The translations under genes and the position numbers were made by a program. Below, piece after piece: positions 7,872 through 17,215 of a stretch of 64,000 bases of DNA. The DNA is taken from contig CAZNAI010000001.1 in NCBI GenBank assembly GCA_964571235.1, positions 310,001 to 374,000 on the forward strand, read 5' to 3'. Below the pieces are notes generated by a model, which ran no database searches, was not told the DNA's origin, and saw nothing but the letters and a program-made list of their open reading frames with translations. Numbering within the stretch: position 1 is the stretch's first letter; every line of letters begins with the position of its first letter. This stretch comes from JACRAV01 sp964571235 (GTDB taxonomy: Bacteria > Zixibacteria > MSB-5A5 > GN15 > FEB-12).

Positions 7872-10316
7872 TCAGCCGACATTCTGCTTCTGTTTCGCCT
7901 GATTGAACTTAAATGTCAGGCCGTCGTTACCAGCGCCGATGATCAGATCGCAATCGCCGGCGTATTGACCGCGCAGAATTTCTTCCGCCAGCGGATCCTC
8001 CAGATATTTCTGGAGCGAGCGCTTAAGCGGACGAGCGCCGTAGGCCGGATCGTACCCCTTCTCGACTAAGAATTCCTTGGCTTCGTCGGTGAGGTTGAAG
8101 CTGATTCCTTTTTCGGCCAACTGCTTGGCGATATCGACCACGAGAATATCGATGATCTCCTTGATATGACTCCGCTCCAACTGGTGGAAAATGATCGTCT
8201 CGTCGATGCGGTTGAGCAGTTCCGGATTGAAGAGCTTTTTGAGTTCTTCACGGATCTTCCGTTTGATGACATCGTACGACCGGTCGATTCCGTCGGAATC
8301 AAATCCAACGGTTTTCCCTTCGCCGAGTTGACGGGTGCCGACGTTTGACGTCATGATCAACACGGTGTTGCGGAAATCGACTTTTCGGCCGAACGAGTCG
8401 GTCAGCGAGCCGTCGTCCATGAGTTGCAACAGAATGTTGAAGACATCCGGGTGCGCTTTTTCGATTTCGTCAAGCAGGACAACCGAATACGGTTTGCGAC
8501 GGACTTTCTCGGTCAACTGGCCGCCTTCTTCGTATCCCACATATCCGGGCGGAGCGCCAATGAGCCGAGAGACGGCGAATTTTTCCATGTATTCCGACAT
8601 GTCGATTCGAATGAGCGAATCGACATCGTCAAAGAGGAAGTTCGCCAGACTCCGGGCCAATTCGGTTTTGCCAACACCGGTCGGGCCGAGGAACATGAAG
8701 GTTCCGATCGGACGGCGCGGATCGGACAAACCGGCGCGGGCGCGGCGAATCGCTTTGGCCAGGACCTCGATTGCTTCCGTTTGGCCGACGATTGTCTTTT
8801 TCAGATCCTCTTCCATGCGCAAAAGGCGCTGGGATTCTTTTTCTTCAAGCCGGAAGAGCGGAATGCCGGTCATCTTGGCCAGCACCTGCGCGACATCCTC
8901 AGATGACAACGTCACGCGGTCTTTTTCGCGGTGCTTATCCCACTCGCGAGCCAGATCGGTGAGTTGCTCTTTGGTCGCCTTGATTTCGTCCCGAAGTTGC
9001 GCGGCGGTTTCAAAGGCCTGATTCTTCACCGCTTCTTCTTTGGTGTGCTGTAGTCCGGCCAGTTTGGATTCGATTTCGGTAAATTGCGGCGGGCGGGTGT
9101 ATGTTTTCAAATGCGCCCGCGAACCGGCCTCGTCGATCAGATCAATCGCTTTGTCCGGCTGGAATTTCCCGGAGACATACCGGTTGGATAGTTTCACTGC
9201 TGATTCGATGGCGTCGTCGGAAATAATCAGCTTGTGGTGCTCTTCGTATTTCGGACGAAGACCTTTCAAAATGCGAATGGTATCATCTTCTGAGGGCGGC
9301 TCAACCATCACCATCTGGAATCGGCGTTCGAGTGCGCCGTCTTTTTCGATGTACTTGCGGTACTCGTTCATGGTCGTCGCGCCGATGCATCGCAATTCGC
9401 CGCGAGCCAGCGACGGCTTGAAAATATTCGAGGCGTCGAGTGATCCCTCAGCGCCACCGGCGCCGACAATCGTGTGCAATTCATCGATGAAGATGATGAC
9501 ATCGGTCGAATTGATAATCTCATTCATGACTGCTTTGAGGCGTTCTTCGAATTGCCCGCGGTACTTGGTTCCAGCCACCAGCGAAGCCATATCGAGTGTG
9601 ACCACCCGTTTGTTTTCAAGCGTCTGCGGGACATTCCCCTCGACAATGCGCTGGGCGAGTCCTTCGGCGATGGCAGTCTTGCCTACACCCGGCTCACCGA
9701 TAAGCACCGGATTGTTTTTCTTGCGGCGCGATAGCACCTGGCAAACGCGCTCGATCTCGTCTTCGCGACCGATGATCGGATCAAGTTTGCTACGGCGGGC
9801 CAGTTCGGTCAGATCGCGGCCGAAGTGATCAAGTGCCGGCGTTTTTGATTTTTTGCGTTTTTTCTTAAACGACGACGGCTTGCCGCCGAGAATGTTCTTC
9901 AGTTCCTCGTATGCTTCTTTGTAGTCGATCTCATAGGTCGACAGCACCTGCGAGGCAACTCCCTCTTCGTCTTTCAAAAGAGCGAGCAGGATATGCTCGG
10001 TGTCGATGTCTTTTGACTTCAAGGCGCGGGCTTCCTGACCCGAGACTTCGAGCGTCTTCTTCGCACGCGCGGTCAACGGAAGCTGGCCCATAGTCATCGT
10101 GCCACCCGACGGCTGGACCATTTCTTCAATCGAAGATTTGAGGTCGTCCAACTCAAGACCCAGGTTGCCGATGATTTCTACAGCGCGTCCTTCACCCAGC
10201 CGGATCAGTCCGAGCAGAAGGTGTTCGGTGCCGATGTAGTCGTGCTTGAGCCGAGCCGCCTCGTCACGGGCATACTCGATCGCTTTCCGCGCCGCCTCGG
10301 TAAACATCTCATTCAT
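7872..10316 (-). CDS. clpC: ClpC-type AAA+ unfoldase
   Basis: The 814-residue protein has two N-terminal Clp repeats (about 1-145) and a first AAA module (Walker A GEPGVGKT, Walker B IIFIDELHTI). A central segment with a UVR-type helix pair (QAFETAAQLRDEIKATKEQL) follows, then a second AAA module (Walker A GPTGVGKTELA) and a D2-small domain. It feeds unfolded substrates to ClpP. In Firmicutes it recognises proteins marked with phosphoarginine by McsB. AAGGAG lies 9 bases before the ATG. It is the last gene of mcsA-mcsB-clpC, 71 bases after mcsB, and ends before the bidirectional terminator. No ClpP gene is in the window. Confidence 0.97.
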   Translation of the reverse strand: MNEMFTEAARKAIEYARDEAARLKHDYIGTEHLLLGLIRLGEGRAVEIIGNLGLELDDLKSSIEEMVQPSGGTMTMGQLPLTARAKKTLEVSGQEARALKSKDIDTEHILLALLKDEEGVASQVLSTYEIDYKEAYEELKNILGGKPSSFKKKRKKSKTPALDHFGRDLTELARRSKLDPIIGREDEIERVCQVLSRRKKNNPVLIGEPGVGKTAIAEGLAQRIVEGNVPQTLENKRVVTLDMASLVAGTKYRGQFEERLKAVMNEIINSTDVIIFIDELHTIVGAGGAEGSLDASNIFKPSLARGELRCIGATTMNEYRKYIEKDGALERRFQMVMVEPPSEDDTIRILKGLRPKYEEHHKLIISDDAIESAVKLSNRYVSGKFQPDKAIDLIDEAGSRAHLKTYTRPPQFTEIESKLAGLQHTKEEAVKNQAFETAAQLRDEIKATKEQLTDLAREWDKHREKDRVTLSSEDVAQVLAKMTGIPLFRLEEKESQRLLRMEEDLKKTIVGQTEAIEVLAKAIRRARAGLSDPRRPIGTFMFLGPTGVGKTELARSLANFLFDDVDSLIRIDMSEYMEKFAVSRLIGAPPGYVGYEEGGQLTEKVRRKPYSVVLLDEIEKAHPDVFNILLQLMDDGSLTDSFGRKVDFRNTVLIMTSNVGTRQLGEGKTVGFDSDGIDRSYDVIKRKIREELKKLFNPELLNRIDETIIFHQLERSHIKEIIDILVVDIAKQLAEKGISFNLTDEAKEFLVEKGYDPAYGARPLKRSLQKYLEDPLAEEILRGQYAGDCDLIIGAGNDGLTFKFNQAKQKQNVG

Positions 10317-10386
10317 AGTCGCTCACTCCTTATGAAGCGTCACACAATATACCGTTTCACTCATACCGGTGCAAGGGGAGCCGGCC

Positions 10387-11451
10387 TCAGCCGACCCGGC
10401 GCAACTTGTCCCGCACCATTTGCGCCCGCACGAAATCTCGGCGGGCCGGATCCATTTCGCGGCCGTAGAACTTCTGCAGATGCGCCGGTTGCGACAGCAG
10501 AAGAATCTCATTGATCAGCGCCGCGTTCAGAAAGTCAATTATCTTCATGGCGTGCCCCAGCCGCACCGCCGACAGAAGATTCATAACTTCGTCGGAGGTC
10601 AACACTCGAGCATGTTTCAAAATCCCAAAGGCCCGCCAAATCTTATCTTCAATCATATCGGCCGCTTCGTCGATCAACCGCTGACGCGCCGAAGCTTCGT
10701 CAGCGATAATTTCCCGCGTCACCCGCGTAATCTGCGACAAAATGTCGGCCTCGGAAATTCCGAGGGTGTTCTGGTTGGAAATCTGAAAGAGATTTCCAAG
10801 CACATCCGATCCCTCGCCGTAAAATCCGCGCACTATCAGCCCTGAGCGGGTGATGCGCGAGATGACTTTGTCAATTTCGCGCGTTAACACCAGTCCGGGC
10901 AGGTGTATCAACACCGAAGCCCGCATGCCGGTTCCGGCGTTGGTCGGGCAGGCGGTAAGGTAGCCGAAATCGGGGTCGTAGTCGTATTCAAGATATTTGC
11001 CTATTTCAGCTTCGTATTTCATCGCCGCAGAGAATGCCCCTTCGGGGTCCAGGCCGGCCGAGAGCGCCTGAATACGAAGGTGATCTTCCTCATTGACCAT
11101 AACCGAAACCAGTTCCCCGTCGCCGATCAGCAGGGCTTTGGTCAGATCGGAGCCGTCGAGAAAAACCGGCGATATCAAATGCCGCTCCACAAGAAAGTCG
11201 CGATCGAGAGCTGTTATATCAGTGGCTTTGCAGTATTGACCGACCGACAAGAGCGATGAGCGGGTGGTGGAAGAATCAAAGTACCCCACGATCCGCTTGC
11301 GGGTCTCCAGATCGGCGTTGGAGGGATACCGGCATCCGGCCACATTACGGGCGAGGCGCACGCGCGACGAAAGCACGACCAGCGCCTCATCACCGGTTCC
11401 CGAGAGCCAGGCGGCGGGTTGCTTTGACATTTCATCAAACATGATCTTCAC
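10387..11451 (-). CDS. mcsB: Protein arginine kinase McsB
   Basis: The protein is related to phosphagen kinases. It has the nucleotide-binding VLSSRVRLARN near residue 30 and the family block ACPTNAGTGMRASVLIHLPGL near the middle. A C-terminal RDFVRA fits the RDxxRA phosphoarginine-sensing motif of McsB. The enzyme phosphorylates arginine side chains, marking proteins for ClpC. It lies directly after mcsA, its activator, with a 13-base gap. The GTG at 11451 follows GGGAG by 6 bases; TTG 11454 or ATG 11442 are alternatives. All key motifs are present, so it should be an active kinase. Confidence 0.95.
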   Translation of the reverse strand: MKIMFDEMSKQPAAWLSGTGDEALVVLSSRVRLARNVAGCRYPSNADLETRKRIVGYFDSSTTRSSLLSVGQYCKATDITALDRDFLVERHLISPVFLDGSDLTKALLIGDGELVSVMVNEEDHLRIQALSAGLDPEGAFSAAMKYEAEIGKYLEYDYDPDFGYLTACPTNAGTGMRASVLIHLPGLVLTREIDKVISRITRSGLIVRGFYGEGSDVLGNLFQISNQNTLGISEADILSQITRVTREIIADEASARQRLIDEAADMIEDKIWRAFGILKHARVLTSDEVMNLLSAVRLGHAMKIIDFLNAALINEILLLSQPAHLQKFYGREMDPARRDFVRAQMVRDKLRRVG

Positions 11452-11464
11452 CAATATCTCCCGT

Positions 11465-11992
11465 TCAGTCGACAGTCACATGATCGCGAACTGTTTTGAG
11501 CTTGTCGCGCAGTTCGGCGGCCCGTTCGAAATCTTCACTGTCGATCGCCTTTTTCAACTCTGCTTCGAGCCGCTCTTCTTCTTTAACCGGAATCGATTCG
11601 TGGGTGGAATCGAGCGTCTGCGTTTCGGGATTACGACCGCGATGGAGCGAAGCGCCGTGGATCTTTCGCATGATCGACTCAAGGCGCGGGCGAAACGCGG
11701 CGTAACATTCGCCGCAACCAAACCGCCCCTGCTGGGTGAATTCTTCAAAAGTGAGTCCACACTTGGAGCAGGTTAGTTGGTCGGCCGGATCGGTACTCTT
11801 TTTGGTCGGTTTGGTTCCCTGTGCCATGCCTTCGAGAATATCTTTCAGCGGAAACGGGGCGTTATCCAGAGGGGAATGAAAACCACGCGCCAGTGCGCAT
11901 TCCTGACAGAGCGACAGAGACGACTTCTCGTTTTTCACAATAAGTGTCATCTGCACAGTTGCTTCGCGTTTTTTGCAGTCCTGACAGGTCAT
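11465..11992 (-). CDS. mcsA: McsA, zinc-finger/UVR activator of McsB
   Basis: The 175-residue protein carries four CxxC pairs (CQDC at 3-6, CQEC near 30, CSKC near 77, CGEC near 95) that should bind zinc. A C-terminal UVR motif follows (ELKKAIDSEDFERAAELRD, about 140-165). McsA stimulates the McsB kinase and links it to ClpC. It is first in mcsA-mcsB-clpC. The CtsR repressor gene that opens this operon in Firmicutes is absent; the preceding gene is the LolD-like ATPase, 7 bases upstream, so the five genes from 14018 down to 7872 may form one transcript. Confidence 0.92.
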   Translation of the reverse strand: MTCQDCKKREATVQMTLIVKNEKSSLSLCQECALARGFHSPLDNAPFPLKDILEGMAQGTKPTKKSTDPADQLTCSKCGLTFEEFTQQGRFGCGECYAAFRPRLESIMRKIHGASLHRGRNPETQTLDSTHESIPVKEEERLEAELKKAIDSEDFERAAELRDKLKTVRDHVTVD

Positions 11993-11999
11993 ATCCGCC

Positions 12000-12695
12000 C
12001 TAACCTCTCTGTACCTCTACTCGACCGTCAACCATATGAAACGTCCGGTCACATTTCTCTGCCAACTCAGTGTTGTGAGTGGCGATCACGAAACTAATCG
12101 ACTTTTCCCGTGAGAGCCCGAACAGAAGATCGTGCAGTTTGCGCCCGGTGGCCGTGTCGAGATTCCCCGACGGTTCATCGGCAAGCACCAACGTGGGGTT
12201 GTTGGCCAAAGCCCGGGCGACCGCCACCCGCTGTTGTTCACCGCCCGACAGTTCGCGAGGACGGTGCGTTGTTCTATCCGTTAAACCCACCGAGGCCATC
12301 AACTGTTCCGCACGCGTGCGGGCCTGCGCCAAGTCACACCCGTCGAGAATGAGCGGAATCATGACATTTTCAAGCGCAGTGAAATCTTCGAGTAAATAGT
12401 GAAACTGAAAGACAAACCCGACATTTTTGGTGCGAAATGCGGCCAGCTCTTTTTCGTTCTTGGCGGTCATCAGCTGGTCGTTGACGCGAACTTCGCCGGA
12501 ATTAGGGCGATCAAGTCCGCCCAAGAGATGCAAGAGTGTTGATTTGCCAACTCCCGAAGCGCCGGTAACAGCGGTAACTTCGCCTTTATTGACAGAAAGA
12601 GACGCACCTTTGAGAACGCTTAAGACACCGTTGGCGGTCTGAAACGCCCGGTGGAGGTCGTTGGCTTGCAGGACACAGGTTGGCTGTTGCATCAT
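12000..12695 (-). CDS. lolD: LolD-like ABC transporter ATPase
   Basis: The 231-residue ATPase shows Walker A GASGVGKST, the signature LSGGEQQRVAVARA, Walker B LVLADEPSGNLD and the H-loop histidine in ATHN. It belongs to the LolD/MacB/FtsE group. It follows a LolC/E-like permease with a 96-base gap, so a role in releasing lipoproteins from the inner membrane towards the outer membrane is likely. The window encodes many lipoproteins that would be clients. The start could be either of two adjacent ATG codons (12695 or 12692). Confidence 0.85.
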   Translation of the reverse strand: MMQQPTCVLQANDLHRAFQTANGVLSVLKGASLSVNKGEVTAVTGASGVGKSTLLHLLGGLDRPNSGEVRVNDQLMTAKNEKELAAFRTKNVGFVFQFHYLLEDFTALENVMIPLILDGCDLAQARTRAEQLMASVGLTDRTTHRPRELSGGEQQRVAVARALANNPTLVLADEPSGNLDTATGRKLHDLLFGLSREKSISFVIATHNTELAEKCDRTFHMVDGRVEVQRG

Positions 12696-12791
12696 AGTTT
12701 GGGTAGTCCAGTCCTATCGGACCAATTCATGGTATTATTTTCGCCAAATTTCGGCAAACGTTTAGGCATTCAACAACTTTAATCTCTACCG

Positions 12792-14018
12792 CTATTGTCG
12801 CAATACGTCGATCACCGAGACCTTGGCCGCCTGATGTGAGGGGTATAAGGCGGCGCCGAAACAGATGATAATGGTCAGCGCTCCGGATAAGAAAAAGTCG
12901 AACAGGTGTATGTCAATCGGCAGATATTTGATGAAATAGATGTCCGCGGGTAAAGTTATAACTTCGTACTTGTTTTGAAGATACGCCGCTCCCAGGGCCA
13001 CTGCCCAGCCGGCCAGCACTCCGACCGCGCCGATACCCAATCCTTTGTACACAAATATCTTCCTGATACGAGCCGGTGTGGCGCCCATTGTTTTGAGAAT
13101 GCCGATCTCAGCCCGTTTTTCCATGGTCAGCATCACCAAAGTTGAGATAATCGAGAAGGCGGCAACAATCACAATCAGAATAAATCCCAGAAAGAGAATC
13201 TTTTTCTCAATCGCGATCCACGTAAAGAGATTCCGGTGGAGGACATTCCAAGGTACGACATCGTACGTAAACCCAAGCTTTTGATCGATCACCGGCGTCA
13301 GTTCCTGCGCCTTGCTCATGTTGGTGATCTTCATGTGTACACCGGTTACCGCGTCGCCCAACCGAAACAAATCCTGCGCGGCGGGGATACTGATATACGC
13401 CATTTCGGCGTCGAATTCGTACATGCCGGTTTCAAAAATGCCGGAGATGATAAACTTCGCGATTCGTGGGCGGGTGTTTTTGCGAAGATCCTCACCGCGT
13501 AGTGAATACAACACGACCGGTGTTCCGACCGCAACGCCGAGCCGTTCGGCCAGATTTTTTCCCATGAGCATAGTCGGCAAAGTGTCGTCGTTTTCGTACA
13601 CTGGCGAGAGTGTGTAGTTGCCGAATGTGACAGTTTTCGCGATATCCGCAGTTTTGCCTTCCATTTCCGGATCGATTCCGCGCACAATGATACCGTCACC
13701 GGCCGAGGCCGACGATATCGCCGCTTTGTAGTAGATAAACGGCGAGGCCGCCACCACACCGGGGACTTCTTCGATTTGCGTGACCAGATTCGAGTAGTCT
13801 TTGATCAGATCGCCGGTGGCTGGAAAAACGGAGATATGAGAGGTAGTCCCCAAAAGACGAGAGCGGATTTCTGATTCGAATCCGTTGTGCATCGACATGA
13901 CAAAGCAGACCACCGCCACACCGAGCGCGACACCTGCCACCGTGATCCAGGTCGCAATAGAAGTAAACGCTCCGCCCGAGCGGAAATACCGTTTGGCGAT
14001 GTAGGTTTCAAAGTTCAT
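12792..14018 (-). CDS. LolC/LolE-like lipoprotein-releasing permease
   Basis: The 408-residue protein starts with the FtsX-family signature: a short cytoplasmic N terminus (MNFETYIAKRYFRSG), a first membrane helix (about 20-45), then a large periplasmic domain (about 46-265). Three C-terminal helices (about 270-300, 320-345, 370-400) follow, with the conserved KRAEIGILKTMGAT coupling segment between the first two. A homodimer with the LolD-like ATPase would be the single-permease arrangement, since no second LolC/E gene is adjacent. It begins the run of minus-strand genes leading into mcsA-mcsB-clpC. Confidence 0.85.
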   Translation of the reverse strand: MNFETYIAKRYFRSGGAFTSIATWITVAGVALGVAVVCFVMSMHNGFESEIRSRLLGTTSHISVFPATGDLIKDYSNLVTQIEEVPGVVAASPFIYYKAAISSASAGDGIIVRGIDPEMEGKTADIAKTVTFGNYTLSPVYENDDTLPTMLMGKNLAERLGVAVGTPVVLYSLRGEDLRKNTRPRIAKFIISGIFETGMYEFDAEMAYISIPAAQDLFRLGDAVTGVHMKITNMSKAQELTPVIDQKLGFTYDVVPWNVLHRNLFTWIAIEKKILFLGFILIVIVAAFSIISTLVMLTMEKRAEIGILKTMGATPARIRKIFVYKGLGIGAVGVLAGWAVALGAAYLQNKYEVITLPADIYFIKYLPIDIHLFDFFLSGALTIIICFGAALYPSHQAAKVSVIDVLRQ

Positions 14019-14103
14019 TCAATAGTCTTTCGCGCAGGCATTATACCCCCATAAGGACAGGTAAATCAATCTTTTACGGGGGGTGTGATTGGAACGGAGG
14101 AAA

Positions 14104-14303
14104 CGGGCTTCGACTCCGCTCAGCCCGACGCTGGCGCGCTCATCGGAGATTTGGTAATACATTTCAGAGTCTACCCGCAAAGAACGGAAATACAAGTGCA
14201 GAACCGCGCCCACACACTAAACCACAGCATTGGTGATCGGAACGTCGCCCTGAGCGGAGTCGAAGGGCGTTTCTTTGCCTTGGTGCCCCACCGCTTGCGG
14301 TGG
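14104..14303. repeat. Inverted pair of palindromes in a 438-bp gene-free stretch (14019-14456)
   Basis: CTTCGACTCCGCTCAG inside the palindrome at 14104-14127 is the inverse of CTGAGCGGAGTCGAAG inside the palindrome at 14246-14269. Each has its own GC arms (CGGGC..GCCCG and CGCCCT..AGGGCG). A third palindrome (CCCCACCGC..GCGGTGGG) lies near 14287-14303 and resembles one at 45283-45301. I see no credible gene in this gap. Confidence 0.6.
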
Positions 14304-14456
14304 GATGAGATTATTGCCAGCCCCTGTCATTGCGAGCGAGCCTTCGAGCGTCGCAATCTCTCGGGTCTTCTACATTGACTCTTGAAAGGAAGTCTCGAAT
14401 ATTAGAGTGACATCACCATGAATGGTTGGCGGTCTCAGCCCAATAAGGAGTGTGAT

Positions 14457-14780
14457 ATGATCTACTGGCTCGTCGGCCTCGGACTTTTCCTATTGATTGT
14501 CTCAGCAATTATCTTCAAAATCAATTGGCTTCGAATCTTGGTAATGGTTGTATTGTTGGCTGGTTTAATCGGAAGAGAGTTCAGCTTCGGTGCTTACGCA
14601 CGATCAGAATCCTGGAGAAAGGCACAAGAGCACACGTGGTCAGAGCAGTATCGTGATGGCATGAGTACAATACTTGATTATTGTGACATTACAGGATGGT
14701 ATGTTATCGGCTCATATATTCTCATCGCGATACTCTTCATACGCGTGATGAGGCAATCTGACAAAAAGTCAAAGGAATAG
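14457..14780 (+). CDS. Small two-to-three-helix membrane protein, unknown
   Basis: The 107-residue product has hydrophobic helices at about 3-20 and 23-40 and another at about 80-98, with a short charged segment between (ESWRKAQEHTWSEQYRDG) and a basic C terminus. The ATG at 14457 follows AAGGAG by 6 bases, much better than the in-frame start 39 bases upstream. A strong terminator follows 10 bases after the stop, supporting a single-gene transcript. I recognise no family. The flanking palindromic repeats and lack of operon partners give no functional hint. Confidence 0.65.
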   Translation: MIYWLVGLGLFLLIVSAIIFKINWLRILVMVVLLAGLIGREFSFGAYARSESWRKAQEHTWSEQYRDGMSTILDYCDITGWYVIGSYILIAILFIRVMRQSDKKSKE

Positions 14781-14790
14781 CTCCTCGTAG

Positions 14791-14821
14791 GTCAATCCCG
14801 TCTTCGGGGTTGACGTTTTTC
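14791..14821 (+). terminator. Intrinsic terminator after the small membrane protein gene
   Basis: GTCAATCCCG and CGGGGTTGAC pair fully (one G-T) around TCTT and are followed by GTTTTTCTCTTT. Confidence 0.8.
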
Positions 14822-14867
14822 TCTTTGGGCGACGAACGTCACCCGCGAAGACGCGAGTGACCTACGA

Positions 14868-14899
14868 AAGAAAAAGGCGGGTTCGTTTCCGAACCCGCC
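14868..14899 (-). terminator. Intrinsic terminator after hppA
   Basis: On the minus strand GGCGGGTTCG and CGAACCCGCC form a perfect 10-bp stem with a GAAA loop, followed by TTTTTCTTTC. It lies 50 bases after the hppA stop. Confidence 0.88.
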
Positions 14900-14950
14900 C
14901 AACAAGACCAAAGATCGGCGGACAGGAATGTCCGCCAATCACAATTCAAA

Positions 14951-17215
14951 TCAGATAAACAGCGGTGCCAGCACCAGTGTGATGGTCGAAAGCAATTTCA
15001 CCAAGACGTGGAGCGACGGACCCGCGGTGTCCTTGAACGGATCACCGACTGTGTCGCCGACAACCGCCGCACCGTGTACAGGGTTTTTCACCTTGCTACC
15101 GTCGGCCAGTGTCAGATACTTGCCGCCGTGGGCGCCGGTCTCGACATACTTCTTGGCGTTATCCCACGCGCCACCCGCGTTATTCAAAAAGAGCGCCATG
15201 ATGATACCGCCGATCGTGCCAACCATGAGGAAGGCCGCGACAGATTCCGCCGCGATCAATTCATTCCCCGGCGAGATGAAGACCTTAAAGGTCAATCCAA
15301 CTACAACCGGTGAAGCGACGACGAGAATTCCGGGAAGCACCATCGCCTTGAGCGCGGCTTTGGTCACGATATCCACGCAGGAGCCGTACTCCGGCTTGAA
15401 ATCATCCGGGAACTGGATCATATCGTTCTTGCGCGGGAGTTTGGCATACTGACGGCGCACTTCCTCGATGATCGCCTTGGCCGCTTTGCCTACCGCGCGA
15501 ATACAAAGTGCGGAGAACAAAAAGACGAGCATGCAACCGAGCATCGCGCCGACAAAAACCACCGGCTTAGACAGGTCAACGGCAAAAATGGTGATCCCCT
15601 GCTCGAACTTCCCGGAGTAGTGAAGGATTTCATCCATATACGCCTGGAACAAAAGAAACGCCGCCAGACCGGCCGAACCAACCGCGTACCCTTTGGTCAG
15701 CGCTTTGGTGGTGTTACCAACTGAATCGAGTCTGTCGGTGCGAACGCGAATCTCCTCGGGTTGACGCGACATTTCGACAATACCGCCGGCGTTATCAGTG
15801 ATCGGGCCAAAAGTGTCCATCGCCAGAATGTACGCCGCAGTGGCGAGCATTCCCATGGTGGCTACGGCTGTGCCAAACAGGCCGCCGTTGATGGTGTGTT
15901 CCGGGAAGGCCGATTTGCCCAAAAAGAACGAGGACAACAGCGCCGCACCGGTAACTAAAATCGGAAGCGCAGTGCACTCGAAACCAACCGCCACACCGGA
16001 GATGATTGTGGTGGCCGGACCGGTGGTCGCCGCTTCGGCGATTTCTTTCACCGGGCGATATTGATATTCAGTGTAGTACTGAGTGATAAACACGAACAGA
16101 ATCGACGTAATCACGCCGATCAAACCGCAATAGAAGAAATTGAGCCAGGCACCCGGAACCCCGACAGGATTCAACAGCCACCAGGTACTGAAACCGAATC
16201 CCACCATTGCCAGCGCCGCAGAAATAAAGTAACCGCGGTTGAGGGCTTTCATCGGGTCTTCCTGCTCGCTTTTCAGTTTGACTGAGAGGATACCGATGAC
16301 CGAGGCAATAATACCGAAGGCGCGCGCCACCAGCGGGAACATCATCACACCGACAACACCAAGTGCGGCGTCGGCATTGAAGTTGATACCAACCGCTTTG
16401 GCGTTGGTGGCCAGAGTCGCGCCCAGAATCATCGCGCCGATATTTTCCGCGGCCGTCGATTCGAACAAATCTGCGCCACGACCGGCGCAGTCACCCACGT
16501 TGTCACCGACCAGGTCGGCGATCACCGCAGGATTGCGCGGATCATCTTCGGGAATGCCGGCTTCTACCTTACCAACAAGGTCCGCGCCGACATCGGCCGC
16601 TTTGGTATAAATACCGCCGCCGACCTGCGCAAAGAGCGCGACAAACGACGCGCCGAATCCGTACCCAACGATCAGTAGCGGAATACGCTCCGGATCGACA
16701 TCGGTAAAGAGCGACACAACCGCGTACAGTCCACCGACTCCAAGGAGCGACATAGCGACTACCAAAAGTCCCGACACCGCGCCGCCACGCAGGGCGACCC
16801 GGAGGGCATCATTCAAACTAGTGAGAGCCGCTGAGGCAGTGCGGATATTTGAGCGAATCGATACCCACATGCCGATATAGCCGGCGAACACCGAACAGGC
16901 GGCGCCGAGCACAAACGAAAGAGTAATCCAGATTGCCAGTTGCATCGGTGAGTCGACCGGATCGAACTCACGATGGCTTCGGATGACCCCGTACCCCAAA
17001 AACAGGGCAACCGCCACCAGCGCGGCCAGCATCAGAATAGTGCGATTCTGACGGCGTAAAAATGACTCCGCGCCTTCCTTGATGGCGTTTGAAATCGCCT
17101 GCATTGCTGAGGTCCCGGTCCCCTGTTTTAGTACCCAGCGGGCCAGCCACCAGGCTACCAGAAGGCCAAAGACGGAGATTCCCAAAATCAGGGCCAAGAG
17201 AGAGCCTTCACCCAT
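14951..17215 (-). CDS. hppA: Membrane-bound H+-translocating pyrophosphatase, K+-independent type
   Basis: The 754-residue multi-helix protein couples hydrolysis of pyrophosphate to proton pumping. The pyrophosphate-binding acidic motifs are clear: YTKAADVGADLVGKVEAGI followed by DDPRNPAVIADLVGDNVGD, and a C-terminal DTVGDPFKDTAGPS. In the segment GNTTKALTKGYAVGSAGLAA the residue after GNTT is Lys. In this family Lys there marks potassium-independent H+ pumps, whereas Ala marks K+-dependent enzymes including Na+ pumps. It is a stand-alone gene with its own terminator and a 300-base divergent upstream region. Length is at the upper end of the normal range. Confidence 0.95.
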   Translation of the reverse strand: MGEGSLLALILGISVFGLLVAWWLARWVLKQGTGTSAMQAISNAIKEGAESFLRRQNRTILMLAALVAVALFLGYGVIRSHREFDPVDSPMQLAIWITLSFVLGAACSVFAGYIGMWVSIRSNIRTASAALTSLNDALRVALRGGAVSGLLVVAMSLLGVGGLYAVVSLFTDVDPERIPLLIVGYGFGASFVALFAQVGGGIYTKAADVGADLVGKVEAGIPEDDPRNPAVIADLVGDNVGDCAGRGADLFESTAAENIGAMILGATLATNAKAVGINFNADAALGVVGVMMFPLVARAFGIIASVIGILSVKLKSEQEDPMKALNRGYFISAALAMVGFGFSTWWLLNPVGVPGAWLNFFYCGLIGVITSILFVFITQYYTEYQYRPVKEIAEAATTGPATTIISGVAVGFECTALPILVTGAALLSSFFLGKSAFPEHTINGGLFGTAVATMGMLATAAYILAMDTFGPITDNAGGIVEMSRQPEEIRVRTDRLDSVGNTTKALTKGYAVGSAGLAAFLLFQAYMDEILHYSGKFEQGITIFAVDLSKPVVFVGAMLGCMLVFLFSALCIRAVGKAAKAIIEEVRRQYAKLPRKNDMIQFPDDFKPEYGSCVDIVTKAALKAMVLPGILVVASPVVVGLTFKVFISPGNELIAAESVAAFLMVGTIGGIIMALFLNNAGGAWDNAKKYVETGAHGGKYLTLADGSKVKNPVHGAAVVGDTVGDPFKDTAGPSLHVLVKLLSTITLVLAPLFI

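Noticed and set aside
9040..9828. 262-codon plus-strand open frame opposite clpC
   Set aside because: It lies entirely inside the well-supported clpC gene and reads as low-complexity Ser/Arg-rich shadow sequence with no ribosome site.
14019..14213. 64-codon minus-strand frame upstream of the LolC/E-like gene
   Set aside because: It is covered by palindromic repeat sequence and has no ribosome site.
14085..14378. 97-codon plus-strand frame before the small membrane gene
   Set aside because: It is made of palindromic repeats with no domain or ribosome site.
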